From Chara braunii (taxonomy: Eukaryota; Streptophyta; Charophyceae; Charales; Characeae): a stretch of DNA of 33,524 nucleotides. The first letter of the stretch is position 1, and each line of letters starts with the position of its first letter. Under the pieces are notes generated by a model. The model saw only the letters and a program-made list of their open reading frames with translations, did not search any database and had not been told where the DNA came from. Shown piece by piece: positions 10,351-20,597 of the stretch. The DNA lies in NCBI GenBank assembly GCA_003427395.1, contig BFEA01000067.1, forward strand, positions 2,953,417 through 2,986,940. Direction: 5' to 3'. The position numbers were made by a program, and so were the translations under genes.

Positions 10351-10545
10351 GTGCCATGTCAAAAGGATGCAAAAGAGCAAACTGTGAACCGACCATGTGT
10401 GTGAGCGAGGGCGATTTTTTGCCGGCTTTCTTGTGAATGAAGGCAGATGGTTAGTGCCACATCAAAAGGACGCAAAAAGATCGAACTGCGAGTATACCAT
10501 TTGTGTGAGTGAGGGCGTTGTCTTGAATGAAGGGATAAACCGTGT
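10351..10545 (+). repeat. Diverged tandem duplication of about 100 bp
   Basis: Both units have GTGCCAYRTCAAAAGGAYGC, GTGTGAGYGAGGGCG and TTGAATGAAGG, starting at 10351 and 10454. Confidence 0.7.
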
Positions 10546-11996
10546 AGTTTAGTGGGAGGCCTGATTTGCAGAAATGGGGGGATGAACAGTGCTGGTCTCA
10601 GGCTGTCTGGTCTGGCTCTATCCGCCCCAGGGGGGGGGAGCGGGGTGGGACCAGCCGGTGAGAACTGGGCAGGGTCCTGGGCAGCCTGAGCAGTGAGCAA
10701 AATTTTTTTTTCTTCGAAGTTCTCATTTCAATATTTGCTACTACCACCAAGATCTGCACCTGCACCCGCTTCACCTACGCGGACACAAAATATTTAAAAT
10801 TTTTCAAAAAGAAATATCTGGTAAAGACGACGTCTAAATTTGCAATGCGAAGAACTTTTGGTAGCAGGTCTCCTTGAAAATTGCTTGCTGATTTCAAGAT
10901 AATACTAAAAAAAAACAAAAACAAGAGTTAAGAATATTAAGGTATACCCCTTTCAAATCCCTTCAATCTGTGTTTATACCTCTCCTTCCCCCCCTCCTCC
11001 TCCCTGCCTCCCGGGTGAAGTCCTAATAGTTTCTTTTTTGGTTTGGGTCCTCGACTCTTGTTGTGTCCACCCGGTTTACCTGCACAGGGTTCCCCCTACT
11101 CGCCCAGCACCGGGGATAAATGTTCTTTTTTTTTTAGCAGGTGAGCAGGTGTATGCATGTGTTGGTATGTTTGTGGGGATAAGTATGAAATATGCTATGT
11201 TGCATTCTTTTTAAAATTTTCTAATTTTCTCCAATCCTCTCTCTCCCCTTCTTTATGTGAAAACATTTCCCTCCCATCTCGTCTCTATCTATCAGACAAG
11301 AGATCATCTCTTTGCATGATCCGTCGCTAACTTTGTAATAAGTAGCTTTGTGTTCTTGCCCTTGCACATGTTGAAGAGAGTTATCGTGTGTCAAAATTTC
11401 CAACACGTTCTCTCCCTCGCTCATGTCGAAAGGGTTTGTGAGTGAATGTATTCAGGTAGTGATGCAAGTCTTGCTTTATATTAGTTCTGAAACAGTTCAA
11501 ATGCTGATGATATGGATGGCAGAGAAACTCGTCAGATGCTTGGAGATCACCACCTACGCTGGGGGAGCCATTGACACCTGCAAGTGAGTCCTCTCGCTCA
11601 TTGTGCTGCATGCCATCATTCGCCTTTTCCACCATACCTTGCTTTTTATTGCAAAAAAGTCTTCCGTACCCTCTCTCCTTGTCTACGCGAAAATCATCCC
11701 TCTTAATCCAGGCCTCGTGGACCACCGGCCGTTGTGAACCTCCAGGCCTCGTGGACCTCCTTTCCTATGACAACCTGTGTCCCTCTTGCCATATGCTAAA
11801 CCCTATGCCAACCTCAAGTCTTCACCCCTGCTGTTCCAAACCTCCAACCCCTCTAGTGTTGTCTCGAGAGTCGAGACTAGCTCCCTGTTTGAGCAACCTC
11901 GCACGTTCCACGGCTTATGATTTGGTGGGGAATCTGTACGAGAATTTCGTCGAGAAACGGTTTCCGGGGAAGGAAAACCATTCAAGCAGTAAACGT
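10546..11996. other. No recognised gene
   Basis: Mixed AT-rich and C-rich sequence. Minus-strand open frames at 11221-11424 and 11381-11725 have fairly protein-like composition but no recognisable motif and no clear splice context. A CCAGGCCTCGTGGACC word is duplicated at 11710 and 11742. Confidence 0.4.
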
Positions 11997-12302
11997 NNNN
12001 NNNNNNNNNNNNNNNNNNNNNNNNNNNNNNNNNNNNNNNNNNNNNNNNNNNNNNNNNNNNNNNNNNNNNNNNNNNNNNNNNNNNNNNNNNNNNNNNNNNN
12101 NNNNNNNNNNNNNNNNNNNNNNNNNNNNNNNNNNNNNNNNNNNNNNNNNNNNNNNNNNNNNNNNNNNNNNNNNNNNNNNNNNNNNNNNNNNNNNNNNNNN
12201 NNNNNNNNNNNNNNNNNNNNNNNNNNNNNNNNNNNNNNNNNNNNNNNNNNNNNNNNNNNNNNNNNNNNNNNNNNNNNNNNNNNNNNNNNNNNNNNNNNNN
12301 NN
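11997..12302. other. Assembly gap (306 N)
   Basis: A run of N. It lies within 1 kb upstream of the first recognised kinase exon, so it may conceal N-terminal coding sequence. Confidence 0.99.
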
Positions 12303-12958
12303 CAACGTTCACTTCTCTGTACTACCAAGCGAGAAGTGGTCGTCGCATGACGCGTTTTGTGGGCCCAGCGAACTTGGTGGATGGATGTGGCACCAGTGGG
12401 CAGGCCCGTGGTCTGCTGTGAGGTACGCGATGTGTGTTTGGATACATAGCATGACCCACCCGATGTTGCACCGGCCAACCCATATAGTATCATGTGGGGC
12501 ACATAAGGCTGCCAAGCCTGTATAGCACAACCCAGTTCACATAGCATGTGACCCGCCTGAAAAAAAAAAAAAAACACCCCTGTTACACAACCGCTTGCTC
12601 TCACGTCCGCATGCCCGGGGAAGTCTGGTCCCACTCTAAACCGGCGGCGGGTTGACTTGTACCATCCCTATTTCAGTGCACCGGTATGCTGAAACTGCTT
12701 GCTTCCCGCTCAGTGAGGTGCCTCCCTCTGCATGCAGTCTAAGACCTACTTCCCTTTTTGCAAGCAACGTTTTAGGCAATGCTGTCTTTTGATCTGTCTC
12801 CCAGTGCGCCGGTGTTGCTGCCATTCATTTCTGAGAAGGCAGCATAATATCTATCGGAAGGAAGTGGAAACCATCGAGGTCTGTGACAGGGGATTCAGTG
12901 TCTTGGCTCGTTTTGACATTTTTTGTTGTTCTGTGGTTGGTCGTCTTGTGTCTTGAAG

Positions 12959-13093
12959 TGGTCATCCGGTCTCACTCATCATCTCTGACAGACTTTGAGA
13001 AGAGTGAGATATCAAGGTACCATCACGTCTACTACTTCGCTCCAAAAGCGGACAAGTTTCGGCCTTGTCCAATGCCTGGTGTGTCCAACTTCG
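12959..13093 (+). CDS. DYRK kinase exon with DH box (5' boundary uncertain)
   Basis: This exon encodes the DYRK-homology (DH) box that precedes the kinase domain and helps the nascent kinase autophosphorylate its activation-loop tyrosine. Visible motifs are SLTDFEKSEI and VYYFAPKADKF, which match the family pattern of LTxFExxEI followed by a short Y/F-rich strand. It ends at a strong donor (TCG|GTAAGTT at 13093/13094) in phase 1, leaving one G that joins GG of the next exon to give a glycine in [12 protein letters not shown]. The start is not secure. A CAG at 12989-12991 would cut off the conserved LT, so I placed the start after AAG at 12956-12958. An earlier start, after CAG near 12891, would add a very hydrophobic stretch unlike the family. 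Confidence 0.7.
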
Positions 13094-13368
13094 GTAAGTT
13101 TCTCTGACCCATGCCGTCTGTTTGACGTGGTGGAATAATTGTTTTTCACTCGATTTGCTACTCTCAGAATGTGGAGGTTGTGGATTGTGCTTGTGTATCT
13201 TTCTGTAATTTTGCTGTGCATGGCGCTGGCTGGCTGAATGTGCTGTCGAGCTGCGTGCTTGACTCGTTAGCACCATGCATTTCGGATCGCGAAGAAGTCA
13301 GTGAGCACTTGGAATGAAGTTGGGTGGATTACTGATTGCTTGTCTGGCTGTGTGTTCAATCGGTGCAG

Positions 13369-13592
13369 GGTTTGATGACATGCATGGTGATTACCGCGTC
13401 GTGGTTGGTGACCATCTTGCGTATCGGTACGAAGTGTTGTCAGTGCTTGGAAATGGAAGTTTTGGACAAGTCCTGAAGTGTGCTGACCATAAAACAAATA
13501 GCATTCGTGCTGTTAAGGTTATCCGAAACAAGAAGCGGTTCCATCATCAGGCATTGGTCGAGGTCAGGATTCTCGACCATCTCAGAAGAAAG
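13369..13592 (+). CDS. DYRK kinase exon: N-lobe, glycine loop, VAIK lysine, alpha-C
   Basis: The exon follows an acceptor at GGTGCAG (13362-13368) and ends in phase 0 at AAAG|GTGAGG (13592/13593). It carries the end of the DH region ([20 protein letters not shown]), the glycine-rich ATP loop LGNGSFGQV, the ATP-contacting lysine in [11 protein letters not shown], and the alpha-C helix glutamate in VEVRILDHL. The spacing matches DYRK1/DYRK2 closely. The reading frame stays open upstream to an ATG at 13314, with a signal-peptide-like stretch [14 protein letters not shown]. That stretch lies inside the intron, and the DH exon joins in frame at 13369, so I do not take it as the start. An alternative transcript starting there cannot be excluded. 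Confidence 0.9.
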
Positions 13593-13610
13593 GTGAGGAG
13601 ACCAAGAGTG

Positions 13611-13611
<1 letters not shown>

Positions 13612-13673
<62 letters not shown>
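13612..13673 (+). repeat. (GT)n(GA)n compound microsatellite in intron
   Basis: It begins about 20 bases after the donor at 13593. GT units are followed by GA units on the kinase sense strand. Confidence 0.95.
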
Positions 13674-14740
13674 GGTTGAGGGTTAAACATGTCTTTAAAG
13701 GGTTATTGGCAACAACATGTGAATGTGGCTTGCAGTGTGTCACTTTGCCGTGTGGATGAGCTTGGTGATGTCAGGTGTTTCCTCCTGTCGGTGTGTGCTA
13801 AGCAGCAGTGACTTGAGATCGAGAGGAAGTAATGTGTCTTGAGGAGAGAGGGATGGGAGATGGGAAGAGGTCGCTCCTTCGTTTCCGGGTATCCGATGGG
13901 TTGTGTACGTTTTCTTGATATTTGAATGCGAACTAGGGAGTTATGCATTGTGTTTGCAAGTGCCAGTGGACAGCTTGACACGCGTGTTGCTCCTGTGAAT
14001 GGATGAGGAGGACGCGGGGATAGGAGTGCAGTGCAGTAGTTCACAGCTAAGGAGTCTGCCTGGTGAGGTTGTGTTTGCAAGATGCTTTGAATCGGGATTA
14101 AATCCGTCTTGCAAAATGTTAGTAGAAGTTGTAGAACAGGTTGAGACTTATGAGTGCTCATTGTTTCTAGGGGACTATTGGGGGGGGGGGAGCCTAAAGG
14201 GGGTGCTCCCAACTCCAGCGGCATTGTAGGTATGGGTGAGTCTGACCCATACCTAATACCTATGTGGCCGCACAAATGTTTTGTCTTGTTCATTCGTCTT
14301 TGTGAAACCGACAGCATATCTTTTTAGGTTGGGAGAATCAGCCAATGTACGGTCATATAGTTCGAGGCAGAGCATCTTTTAGTGTGTGTTCATTCTTGGA
14401 GACGTTTTGCATGCAGTTTGATTCTAATTAGATCCTCGCCCGTCTTGGGGCACCTTCTGTTAAGAGTGCTATAGATCTGGAGACGCAATGTAAGATGGCT
14501 ATCGCTTGTGGCTGTCAGAGTTGCATGTTTAGTGTCGTTCGGTACTGTGGTGCTGGAACTGCTGGAGGTGTGGCATGCACAGGGATAGTACTGTGGTCAG
14601 TCTGTGTGGCCGCGGGTTAGAACTCGTGATGATCCCGGTAAAGGATCAGAAATGGAAAACACAGAGCTTCTCAGGCAGATCGAATAAACCAGCGAAAACT
14701 CTAACAGGGACCCAATCTACCTCGGTGGTTAACTCATCTG

Positions 14741-15150
14741 TCTGTGAGCGCTTTGAGATCTCTACCTGTGTTCAACCCGCAGGTCCGACAACTCAACTGT
14801 GTCTGTCTGGGCGTTTGCGTGGGTGATGTTATGTGGGTTTGTCAGGTGTCAGATGCATGCTGGGTCGGTGTGGGTGTTGTGTATTGTGTGGGCGCAGCTC
14901 CTTGTTGCCGTCTTTCTTCCCAGTCATCTGTTTTCTTTGGCTTGGACGTGGCACCGCAACGTAGACACACGACAGCCAATGTCTGTCTGTCAGTGCGTGC
15001 TTGAAGATCTCTACCTGTGTGTAGACCACAGGGCCAACGACTTAACTGTGTGTGTGTTTTGGGTGTTTTCATGGACGATGTTGTGTGGGTGTGGCGGGTG
15101 TCAGATGTTGCATGCTGGCATTGGTGTTGTGTCTTGTGTGGGTATGGATC
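14741..15150 (+). repeat. Diverged tandem duplication of about 250 bp in intron
   Basis: GATCTCTACCTGTG occurs at about 14756 and 15004. Downstream, similar order is kept: CAACTGTGT, GGTGTCAGATG, GCATGCTGG and GGTGTTGTGT. Confidence 0.7.
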
Positions 15151-15999
15151 TGGGGTGTTGTATGTTGATGTTGTTTTGATTCATACCTGAAGTCAAAAGA
15201 AAAGAGAAATGAAAAAATAACTTTATAAAAGATAACAATAATAATGGGCAATTGTTGCGAAACAAAACGAAGCACAGCAATGATTGTTGCGAGATGTTTG
15301 TGATCCGCGCAATTGATTGTTGTTCCTGTGGGAAAGAAACGGAGGATTGACTGGCCGCATGGATTCCACAAAAAAAAGGAGGGGGATTAGACTGGTACCT
15401 GGTCTTCAGGGAAACCGAGCCTGTCCAATGGGTCTTCAGGAAAGCAGGGCATGCATCACGTGAACGGGGAACCTTCTACTTGTGCCTAGCGCACTGCATT
15501 GGATGCAGTTTTCTTTTGCTTGTATAGTGTACTGGATAGAATCACTGGCATCAGTGACATGGTCATTATTTGCAGCCCAATCGACCCCTGAATTCGGTTT
15601 CTTGGATCTGCTGATCTTGTGAAGGCTGGCTTTTGTCGGTTGGGTTGGGTTTAGCTTGCCATGCAATCTCATCTTATGTGCCTGCATGACTGGAATCCGT
15701 CCATTTTTAAATTGTGTTACAGCATGCGTGCGGCTGTGTATGTGATTCCGGGTGTGTTTCTGTGCATGTTTGCATGTGAAAACTCCAGGATGACTGGAGA
15801 AGTGTGGTGGTAAGGAGGTGAGGAAAATGTGGGAGGGAGCAGACGAGCTGCCCACGAGTCAGGCGAGTACTGGGTGTGTGTGGTGTATCAATTAGAGTAC
15901 CTTTTTGGTTCTAATGGACATCTGTGTAATTGGAGGTTTGTGCTCTATGTGGAGGATATTCTCCGTCAGTATGCATGTGCTTATAGTGAGTGCACGATG

Positions 16000-16039
16000 T
16001 TGTTTGTGTGCGTGTGTGTGTGTGTGTGCGTGTGTGCGG

Positions 16040-16130
<91 letters not shown>

Positions 16131-16131
16131 N

Positions 16132-16202
<71 letters not shown>
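16000..16202 (+). repeat. (GT)n(GA)n compound microsatellite in intron
   Basis: About 75 bases of GT with GC interruptions are followed by about 128 bases of GA, with an ambiguous base at 16131. True length is unlikely to be resolved by short reads. Confidence 0.97.
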
Positions 16203-16207
<5 letters not shown>

Positions 16208-16315
16208 GCGTTGCACCTGGCCTAACTGATGTGTGTTTTGGTGTGTGTGTGTGTGTGGATGTGCCTGTGCTTTGCTGTATTCGGTGTTGGTGATGGGGCT
16301 GGCTTGTGTGGGCAG

Positions 16316-16628
16316 CAACTGGAGGAGCCAGAGCGGTGCAACATTGTGCACATGTATGACAGCTTTTACTTCCGTGGCCATCTTTGCATATCGTTCGAGC
16401 TGCATTCCCTAAGCTTGTATGATTACATGAAGAAGAACAATTTCCAGGGCCTTAGCCTGAGCGTGATCAGGCGCATCGCAGTTCAGCTGCTGAAGTCGCT
16501 GAAATTTCTGCGGAAGCTGGGGATAATCCACTGCGACTTGAAGCCAGAAAATGTTCTCCTTAAAAGTCCAACGAAGTCCACCATCAAGCTCATTGATTTT
16601 GGCAGCAGCTGCTTCGAGGAAGAGAGAG
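16316..16628 (+). CDS. DYRK kinase exon: hinge, catalytic loop, DFG
   Basis: This is the largest exon. It opens in phase 0 after GGGCAG and closes in phase 1 at AGAG|GTGGGG. It begins QLEEPERCNIVHMYDSF, continues through the hinge ISFELHSLSLYDYM and the family-typical KKNNFQGLSL, then the catalytic loop IIHCDLKPENVLL. HCD in place of HRD is characteristic of DYRK/CLK-group kinases. The metal-binding DFG is in the DYRK signature LIDFGSSCFEEER. The catalytic Asp, Lys and Asn and the DFG Asp are all present, so the protein should be active. The unspliced frame runs into a stop at 16688 shortly after the donor, as expected for an intron. Confidence 0.92.
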
Positions 16629-16897
16629 GTGGGGAGCTATTGCAAGCCATGCAGGAAACTGACCCATTTCAGATGGACAGCCCGTTTTGAGGTGATGCTT
16701 GTCCAATGCGTTGTGACACATGTCGTCAAAACACTAGAAGAATTTAGTTGCACTCATCTAGTATCTCAACAACCTTGACAATCTTCCGTCCGCACTATAT
16801 GTACGTTACAATAAGATAGCGTCCGCTGATTGTTATGGTTTTTTTTTTTTTCTTTCTTTATTTTTCCTCCTTTGTGTTTGTGATATCATCTTTAGTC

Positions 16898-16935
16898 GTT
16901 GAAAATGCCGCGGTTGTCGTTGAAAATGCCGCGGT
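16898..16935 (+). repeat. 21-bp tandem repeat in intron
   Basis: CGTTGAAAATGCCGCGGTT is directly repeated once. Confidence 0.8.
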
Positions 16936-16995
16936 TTTTTGCATTGCGATAGTGGTGCCTGCTCCTTCGCATGCTCTTGTGTGTGTGTTGGGGAG

Positions 16996-17139
16996 GGGGT
17001 GGAGGTGTGGGTGTGCATGTGTGTGTGCATATGTGTGGCGGGCGTGTGGGGGTGGAGGTGTGGGTGTGCATGTGTGTGTGCATATGTGTGGCGGGCGTGT
17101 GGGGGTGGAGGTGTCGGTGTGCATGTGTGTGGGTTGCGG
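16996..17139 (+). repeat. 53-bp minisatellite in intron, nearly three units
   Basis: GGGGTGGAGGTGTGGGTGTG followed by CATGTGTGTGTGCATATGTG and GGCGGGCGTGT starts at 16996, 17049 and 17102. The first two units are identical; the third diverges after 40 bases. Confidence 0.9.
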
Positions 17140-17716
17140 TGGGGTGCTCGGCTTTGGAAATCTTGACATCTGAGGACTACTGAAACTTGGTTGCTGTCTG
17201 GCAGAGTAGATTTTGGAACAAGGGCCTTCTTTCTCTGTGCCTAATGCTCTCCATCGTTAGCAGCGAAGTCTTTTCCATATCTGTGTGTGCATGTGATGGA
17301 GGAGGGCATCGACCTGTATATTTCGGGATCTATGGGTAGAGTATTGGATACCCTTCATGTGATATAGCATCGAACTTAACAGATTTGGTTGCACTGACAT
17401 GAAGAGTGTGGGTTACAGGACGTGATTAATTATGTTTACATTTGAAGTCATGGGAAGTCGTGGGATGGGATGAAAACAATCGTGAAAATATTCTTTATGC
17501 GTTGAATGATGGCAATGACATTTTTTTTCTGGCGCCTTCATTTCAGGAGGCCCTGCAACCTAGTGTTAGTGAGAATGTCCACTGCAGCCAAGACCAGCTC
17601 GTGACACCCCAGTCCATTTCGGGGTCTTGTCTTGGGTTCGGCGACCCTACGAGTCTGCTTGGAAAATACTGACAGGGGCTATGGTGGTGTGGTTTCGTGG
17701 TTTCGTGTTCTTGCAG

Positions 17717-17767
17717 TGTTCACTTATGTCCAGAGCCGCTTCTACCGCTCGCCGGAGGTCATCCTTG
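17717..17767 (+). CDS. DYRK kinase exon: activation loop and P+1 loop
   Basis: This 51-base exon lies between TTGCAG and G|GTATGT. With the last G of the previous exon it reads VFTYVQSRFYRSPEVILG, the activation segment, P+1 loop and APE-equivalent (SPEV). In most DYRKs the segment is YxY, with the second tyrosine autophosphorylated. Here the first tyrosine is phenylalanine and the second is kept. QSRFYRxPEV is diagnostic for DYRK/HIPK kinases. The exon is too short to be recognised by length alone. Its identity rests on the motif, on the phase-1 fit at both ends and on its position between neighbouring kinase exons. Confidence 0.9.
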
Positions 17768-17875
17768 GTATGTCTTTTACCTTGTGTCCCTCTATAAGAC
17801 CCTGCACCCGACCCGCTGAGCTCATGTCTTGCCTGTCAGATCATTGTAACAGGAATGCACACCAGCATACATAAA

Positions 17876-17877
<2 letters not shown>

Positions 17878-17957
<80 letters not shown>

Positions 17958-17983
17958 GTGTGTGTGTGTGTGTGTGTGAGNAG

Positions 17984-18057
<74 letters not shown>
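17878..18057 (+). repeat. Two consecutive (GT)n(GA)n blocks in intron
   Basis: GT-GA-GT-(N at 17981)-GT-GA occurs in order, so the compound block appears duplicated. A further (GA)n run lies at 18132-18175. Confidence 0.95.
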
Positions 18058-18060
<3 letters not shown>

Positions 18061-18129
18061 GCTGTGATGTTGGATGTACTCATCTGGGTGGAACAGGGGA
18101 TGTTGTGGTGAAAATTCGTAACACACCCA

Positions 18130-18175
<46 letters not shown>

Positions 18176-18642
18176 AGGTGAGGGAACAGAGCATGGAGAG
18201 CTCAAAGAGCGTGCGTATAAATCAGGAAGCTGTTGTTCTCCTTGTTCTCCTCCCAAGTCAGTACTGAGGAGGGGGTAGCTGTTCATGTATTCACAAATTT
18301 CACTGATTATGTGTCTTTTTTTTTTTCATTTTTTTTTTTTTCATGTTGATCGAGCATGCAAGCTGTGTGTTTTGCGGTATGTTATAATTCCCTCTGAATG
18401 TTTTCCCATTCTAAAGAGGAATATTTTTGTACACGGTTTTGTTTTTCAGGAAAGCAAAGAACTAAGTGGGAAAATAATAACTGCACCAGTGTTATTTTAT
18501 TTCTAGTGTAGTGAAGGCTCAGATGGAGGGGTTGAGGCATCCTCAAGGTCACGGAGTGAGTTGGATTTGATCATTTTGATTGTGATTCGGGTGAACTCAC
18601 AAAGGGCTCTCCTTGTATGTGCCTGCTTGCAAACAAATGCAG

Positions 18643-18708
18643 GTTTACCATATGATACAATGATCGACATGTGGAGCTTGGGATGCCTGTTGGCTGAATT
18701 GTACACAG
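18643..18708 (+). CDS. DYRK kinase exon: alpha-F helix
   Basis: A 66-base exon follows AAATGCAG and is followed by CACAG|GTATGG, phase 1 at both ends. It encodes PYDTMIDMWSLGCLLAELYT, the alpha-F region whose aspartate (IDMWSLG) anchors the kinase core. Together with the preceding exon the junction reads VILG-LPYDTMID, exactly as in class II DYRKs. Confidence 0.92.
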
Positions 18709-18800
18709 GTATGGGGATTTCTTTCGATAATTTTTTACTCGTTTTTCTGTTTGAATTTTGAATCATCAACACAGCTGGCCTCTTGTCTGCCATGCTCTCC

Positions 18801-18903
18801 TTTTTTTTTTTCTTTTTTTTTTTCCCCGGACCGTTTCTCGATTTATCCGTGTCATCCTTGAGCAGGGGCCATTCTAATCTTTTCTGTATCATTCCAGTTT
18901 AAA
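18801..18903 (-). pseudogene. U6: Diverged U6 snRNA copy with poly(A) tail
   Basis: On the minus strand it reads TTTTAAACTGGAATGATACA, then AGAAAAGATTAGAATGGCCC, then CTGCTCAAGGATGACACGGA, then TAAATCGAGAAACGGTCC, and finally a tail of about 23 bases that is A with one G. The U6 catalytic core and the 3' end GAAACGGTCC are recognisable. The ACAGAGA box is mutated to ACAGAAA and the 5' stem is missing. A poly(A) tail on a Pol III transcript indicates retrotransposition by a LINE-type machinery. It lies antisense in the intron 18709-19803. Confidence 0.82.
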
Positions 18904-18918
18904 ATTTTAATGGGATTT

Positions 18919-18965
18919 TTTTTTATTTTAAACGGAGCCTTATGGCTCCAGCTTCATATCCATTC
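18919..18965 (-). repeat. Short poly(A)-tailed retroposon 3' end with hairpin
   Basis: On the minus strand the sequence contains CAGAATGGATATGAAGC, then the perfect hairpin GGAGCC-ATAA-GGCTCC, then GTTTAAAATAAAAAAAAA. A diverged relative with the same hairpin and tail lies at 30705-30757. The source RNA was not recognised. It directly abuts the U6 copy at 18801-18903 in the same orientation. Confidence 0.55.
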
Positions 18966-19803
18966 TGAGGAGCGTCAGTCCGGTTCCAATTCCCCCGACA
19001 AATCAGATACAAAGTGCAAGACACTCCACACTCCACACTTCTCCCTTTTATGGTATAGAGAGTGTTTATTATTTTTTGTGTATCTTGTTTGTAACTTTGT
19101 AGGCGATGATGTATCACCATGATTGCAGGTTATCTTGTTGCATTGAGCTTTCACAGGTATGAAATTATGAATGCAGCTGCTGTTGGGTATCTGCATTTTG
19201 TCGTGTTAGAGAAGGATCGACTGTCGGAAAAGCCTTTCTTGAGTTTCCTCATGTTTTTAAGTTGCTCTTATTCCAGGGCGGGTTCAAATCTGCCCATGGT
19301 GAAGTGTTTTGCACTGCAGTGAAGATACACCCATGTTTATTTAAGAAATCAAAACCCGTTTAACTGTGGGGTGAAGATTGCCAGATATTGAAGGGAAAAG
19401 AAAAGCAGAATCCAAATCCAATGCGGTTGTACGTCGTTGTTTTTGTTTTTTAAACTTTTTTTGAATTTTTTCCTTTTTAAAAAGTGAAACGGTCGTGGGA
19501 TTTCATGAATGAACTGACCAACCGGAGGTAACTGAGTATGATTTTATTCTGTTCATGTGATTGCATCTGGACTCTTTTAAGTTACTTGGAGTGAGGAGTG
19601 ATTTCAAGAGGTCATGGTTGCACTAACTGGGCAAGGCCCGTTGGTGACATGGTTGTAGTTCTTTTCTCTTTCTCCTTCCCTTCCCCCCCTCCCCCTCCCC
19701 CTCCCCCTCCCCTTTGGTGGTTCTGAAAGTCGGACTAGCCTCCTCACAGTTATCCCTCAGATTCCTGAACCTACCGGCTTTTGGATTGTCGATGGCTTTG
19801 TAG

Positions 19804-19920
19804 GCAATCCATTGTTCCCAGGCGGAAATGAGACGGATCAACTTGGCCGCATGATGGAGGTCTTTGGGCTCCCGCCGTCGCATCTGCTCGAGGCGTCGAC
19901 TCGCAAAAACTTGTTTTTTG
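19804..19920 (+). CDS. DYRK kinase exon: CMGC insert region
   Basis: The exon starts after TTTGTAG in phase 1 and ends G|GTATGT in phase 1. It encodes NPLFPGGNETDQL, GRMMEVFGLPPSHL and LLEASTRKNLFF. NPLFPG followed by an acidic residue and QL, then an E(V/L)xGxP motif, is the standard CMGC-group C-lobe segment. RKNLFF joined to D of the next exon gives the LFFD motif seen in DYRK2/Pom1-type kinases. A long T-rich tract and a CT-rich run (19660-19712) lie upstream of the acceptor. Confidence 0.9.
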
Positions 19921-20382
19921 GTATGTCGCCCGTCTCCTTCATCCTATTATGATGACATTCACCTTTTCATTGTAACCTGTCATACGTACTAGCCTGTGAC
20001 GTCGACCCGGTCAAATGGACTGTGTTGTTGGGTGGACCATGAGTCACTGTGGCGCAGATATTTCTGAAGAGCCTGACGTCAGGACTGGATATTTCTGAAG
20101 AGCCTGGAGATTTTTGTTTCAGGCTAGAAGTTGGCTAGAACTCTTCGGAACGATTTAAAATGAAACCTGGAACGATTTAAAAATAATTAAAATGTAATCT
20201 GGAATGATTGTTTCTATCTACTGTAACTCCTACATTGTGGATCGGGTTGTAAAAGAGGCTGGCTCCCAACTGGGCCCACAGTGTCCCAGTGGTGTCCCGA
20301 TTCCTCTGGCTGCCAGTTTTGTTTTCTTTGCACGGGGTTCAATTTCTTTTGTTCGAAAGAGGAGGGAGGGGGGGGGGGGGGC

Positions 20383-20463
20383 GCTCGATTCTGTGCATGG
20401 CGAAGTGCCGTTTTCGCTGTTTAGTTTTCCGGATGGCAGGTCCCCACAGATGTTCGAATACAA
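20383..20463 (+). repeat. 81-bp segment duplicated across the adapter (copy 1)
   Basis: This segment is identical to 20598-20678. It ends at an ambiguous base (N at 20464), and the following sequence restarts inside the repeat with TGCCGTTTTCGCTGTT. It is most simply a misassembly caused by a read that crossed the mate-pair junction. Confidence 0.9.
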
Positions 20464-20559
20464 NTGCCGTTTTCGCTGTTGAGCACCAGGTTATACACTC
20501 CTTTGATATCATTCCAGGCATCTTCTTTCACACCATATTTTGCTCCCTGTATCCAGTTG

Positions 20560-20597
20560 CTGTCTCTTATACACATCTAGATGTGTATAAGAGACAG
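20560..20597. other. Sequencing artefact: Nextera mate-pair junction adapter
   Basis: The 38 bases are CTGTCTCTTATACACATCT joined to its exact reverse complement. This is the Tn5 mosaic end in head-to-head form, as used in the circularisation junction adapter of mate-pair libraries. It translates to the well-known contaminant peptide YTHLDVYKRQ. It is not biological sequence. The 81 bases after it (20598-20678) exactly repeat 20383-20463, which shows a local misassembly. Confidence 0.98.

Larger units (their letters stand above)
13593..16315 (+). other. Intron after kinase exon at 13369-13592
   Basis: This 2.7-kb intron is G- and T-rich on the sense strand. It contains two compound (GT)n(GA)n arrays and a diverged tandem duplication of about 250 bases (14741-15150). 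No other coding signal was seen. Open frames here are products of the dinucleotide repeats. Confidence 0.8.

Noticed and set aside
11571-12350. Open frames of 107-259 codons across the N run
   Set aside because: Most of their length is unknown bases, which cannot contain stops; the real parts have no motif.
13314-13368. ATG with a signal-peptide-like start directly before the kinase exon
   Set aside because: The DH-box exon joins in frame at 13369 with good splice sites, so this stretch is most likely intron; an alternative start remains possible.
15829-16405. Long open frames of repeated Ser-Leu, His-Thr, Arg-Glu or Cys-Val
   Set aside because: They are translations of (GT)n(GA)n arrays on either strand inside introns; dinucleotide repeats keep frames open.
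18960-19005. tRNA T-arm-like GGTTCCAATTCCCCC, possible tRNA-derived SINE
   Set aside because: No matching D-arm, anticodon stem or acceptor pairing could be drawn around it.
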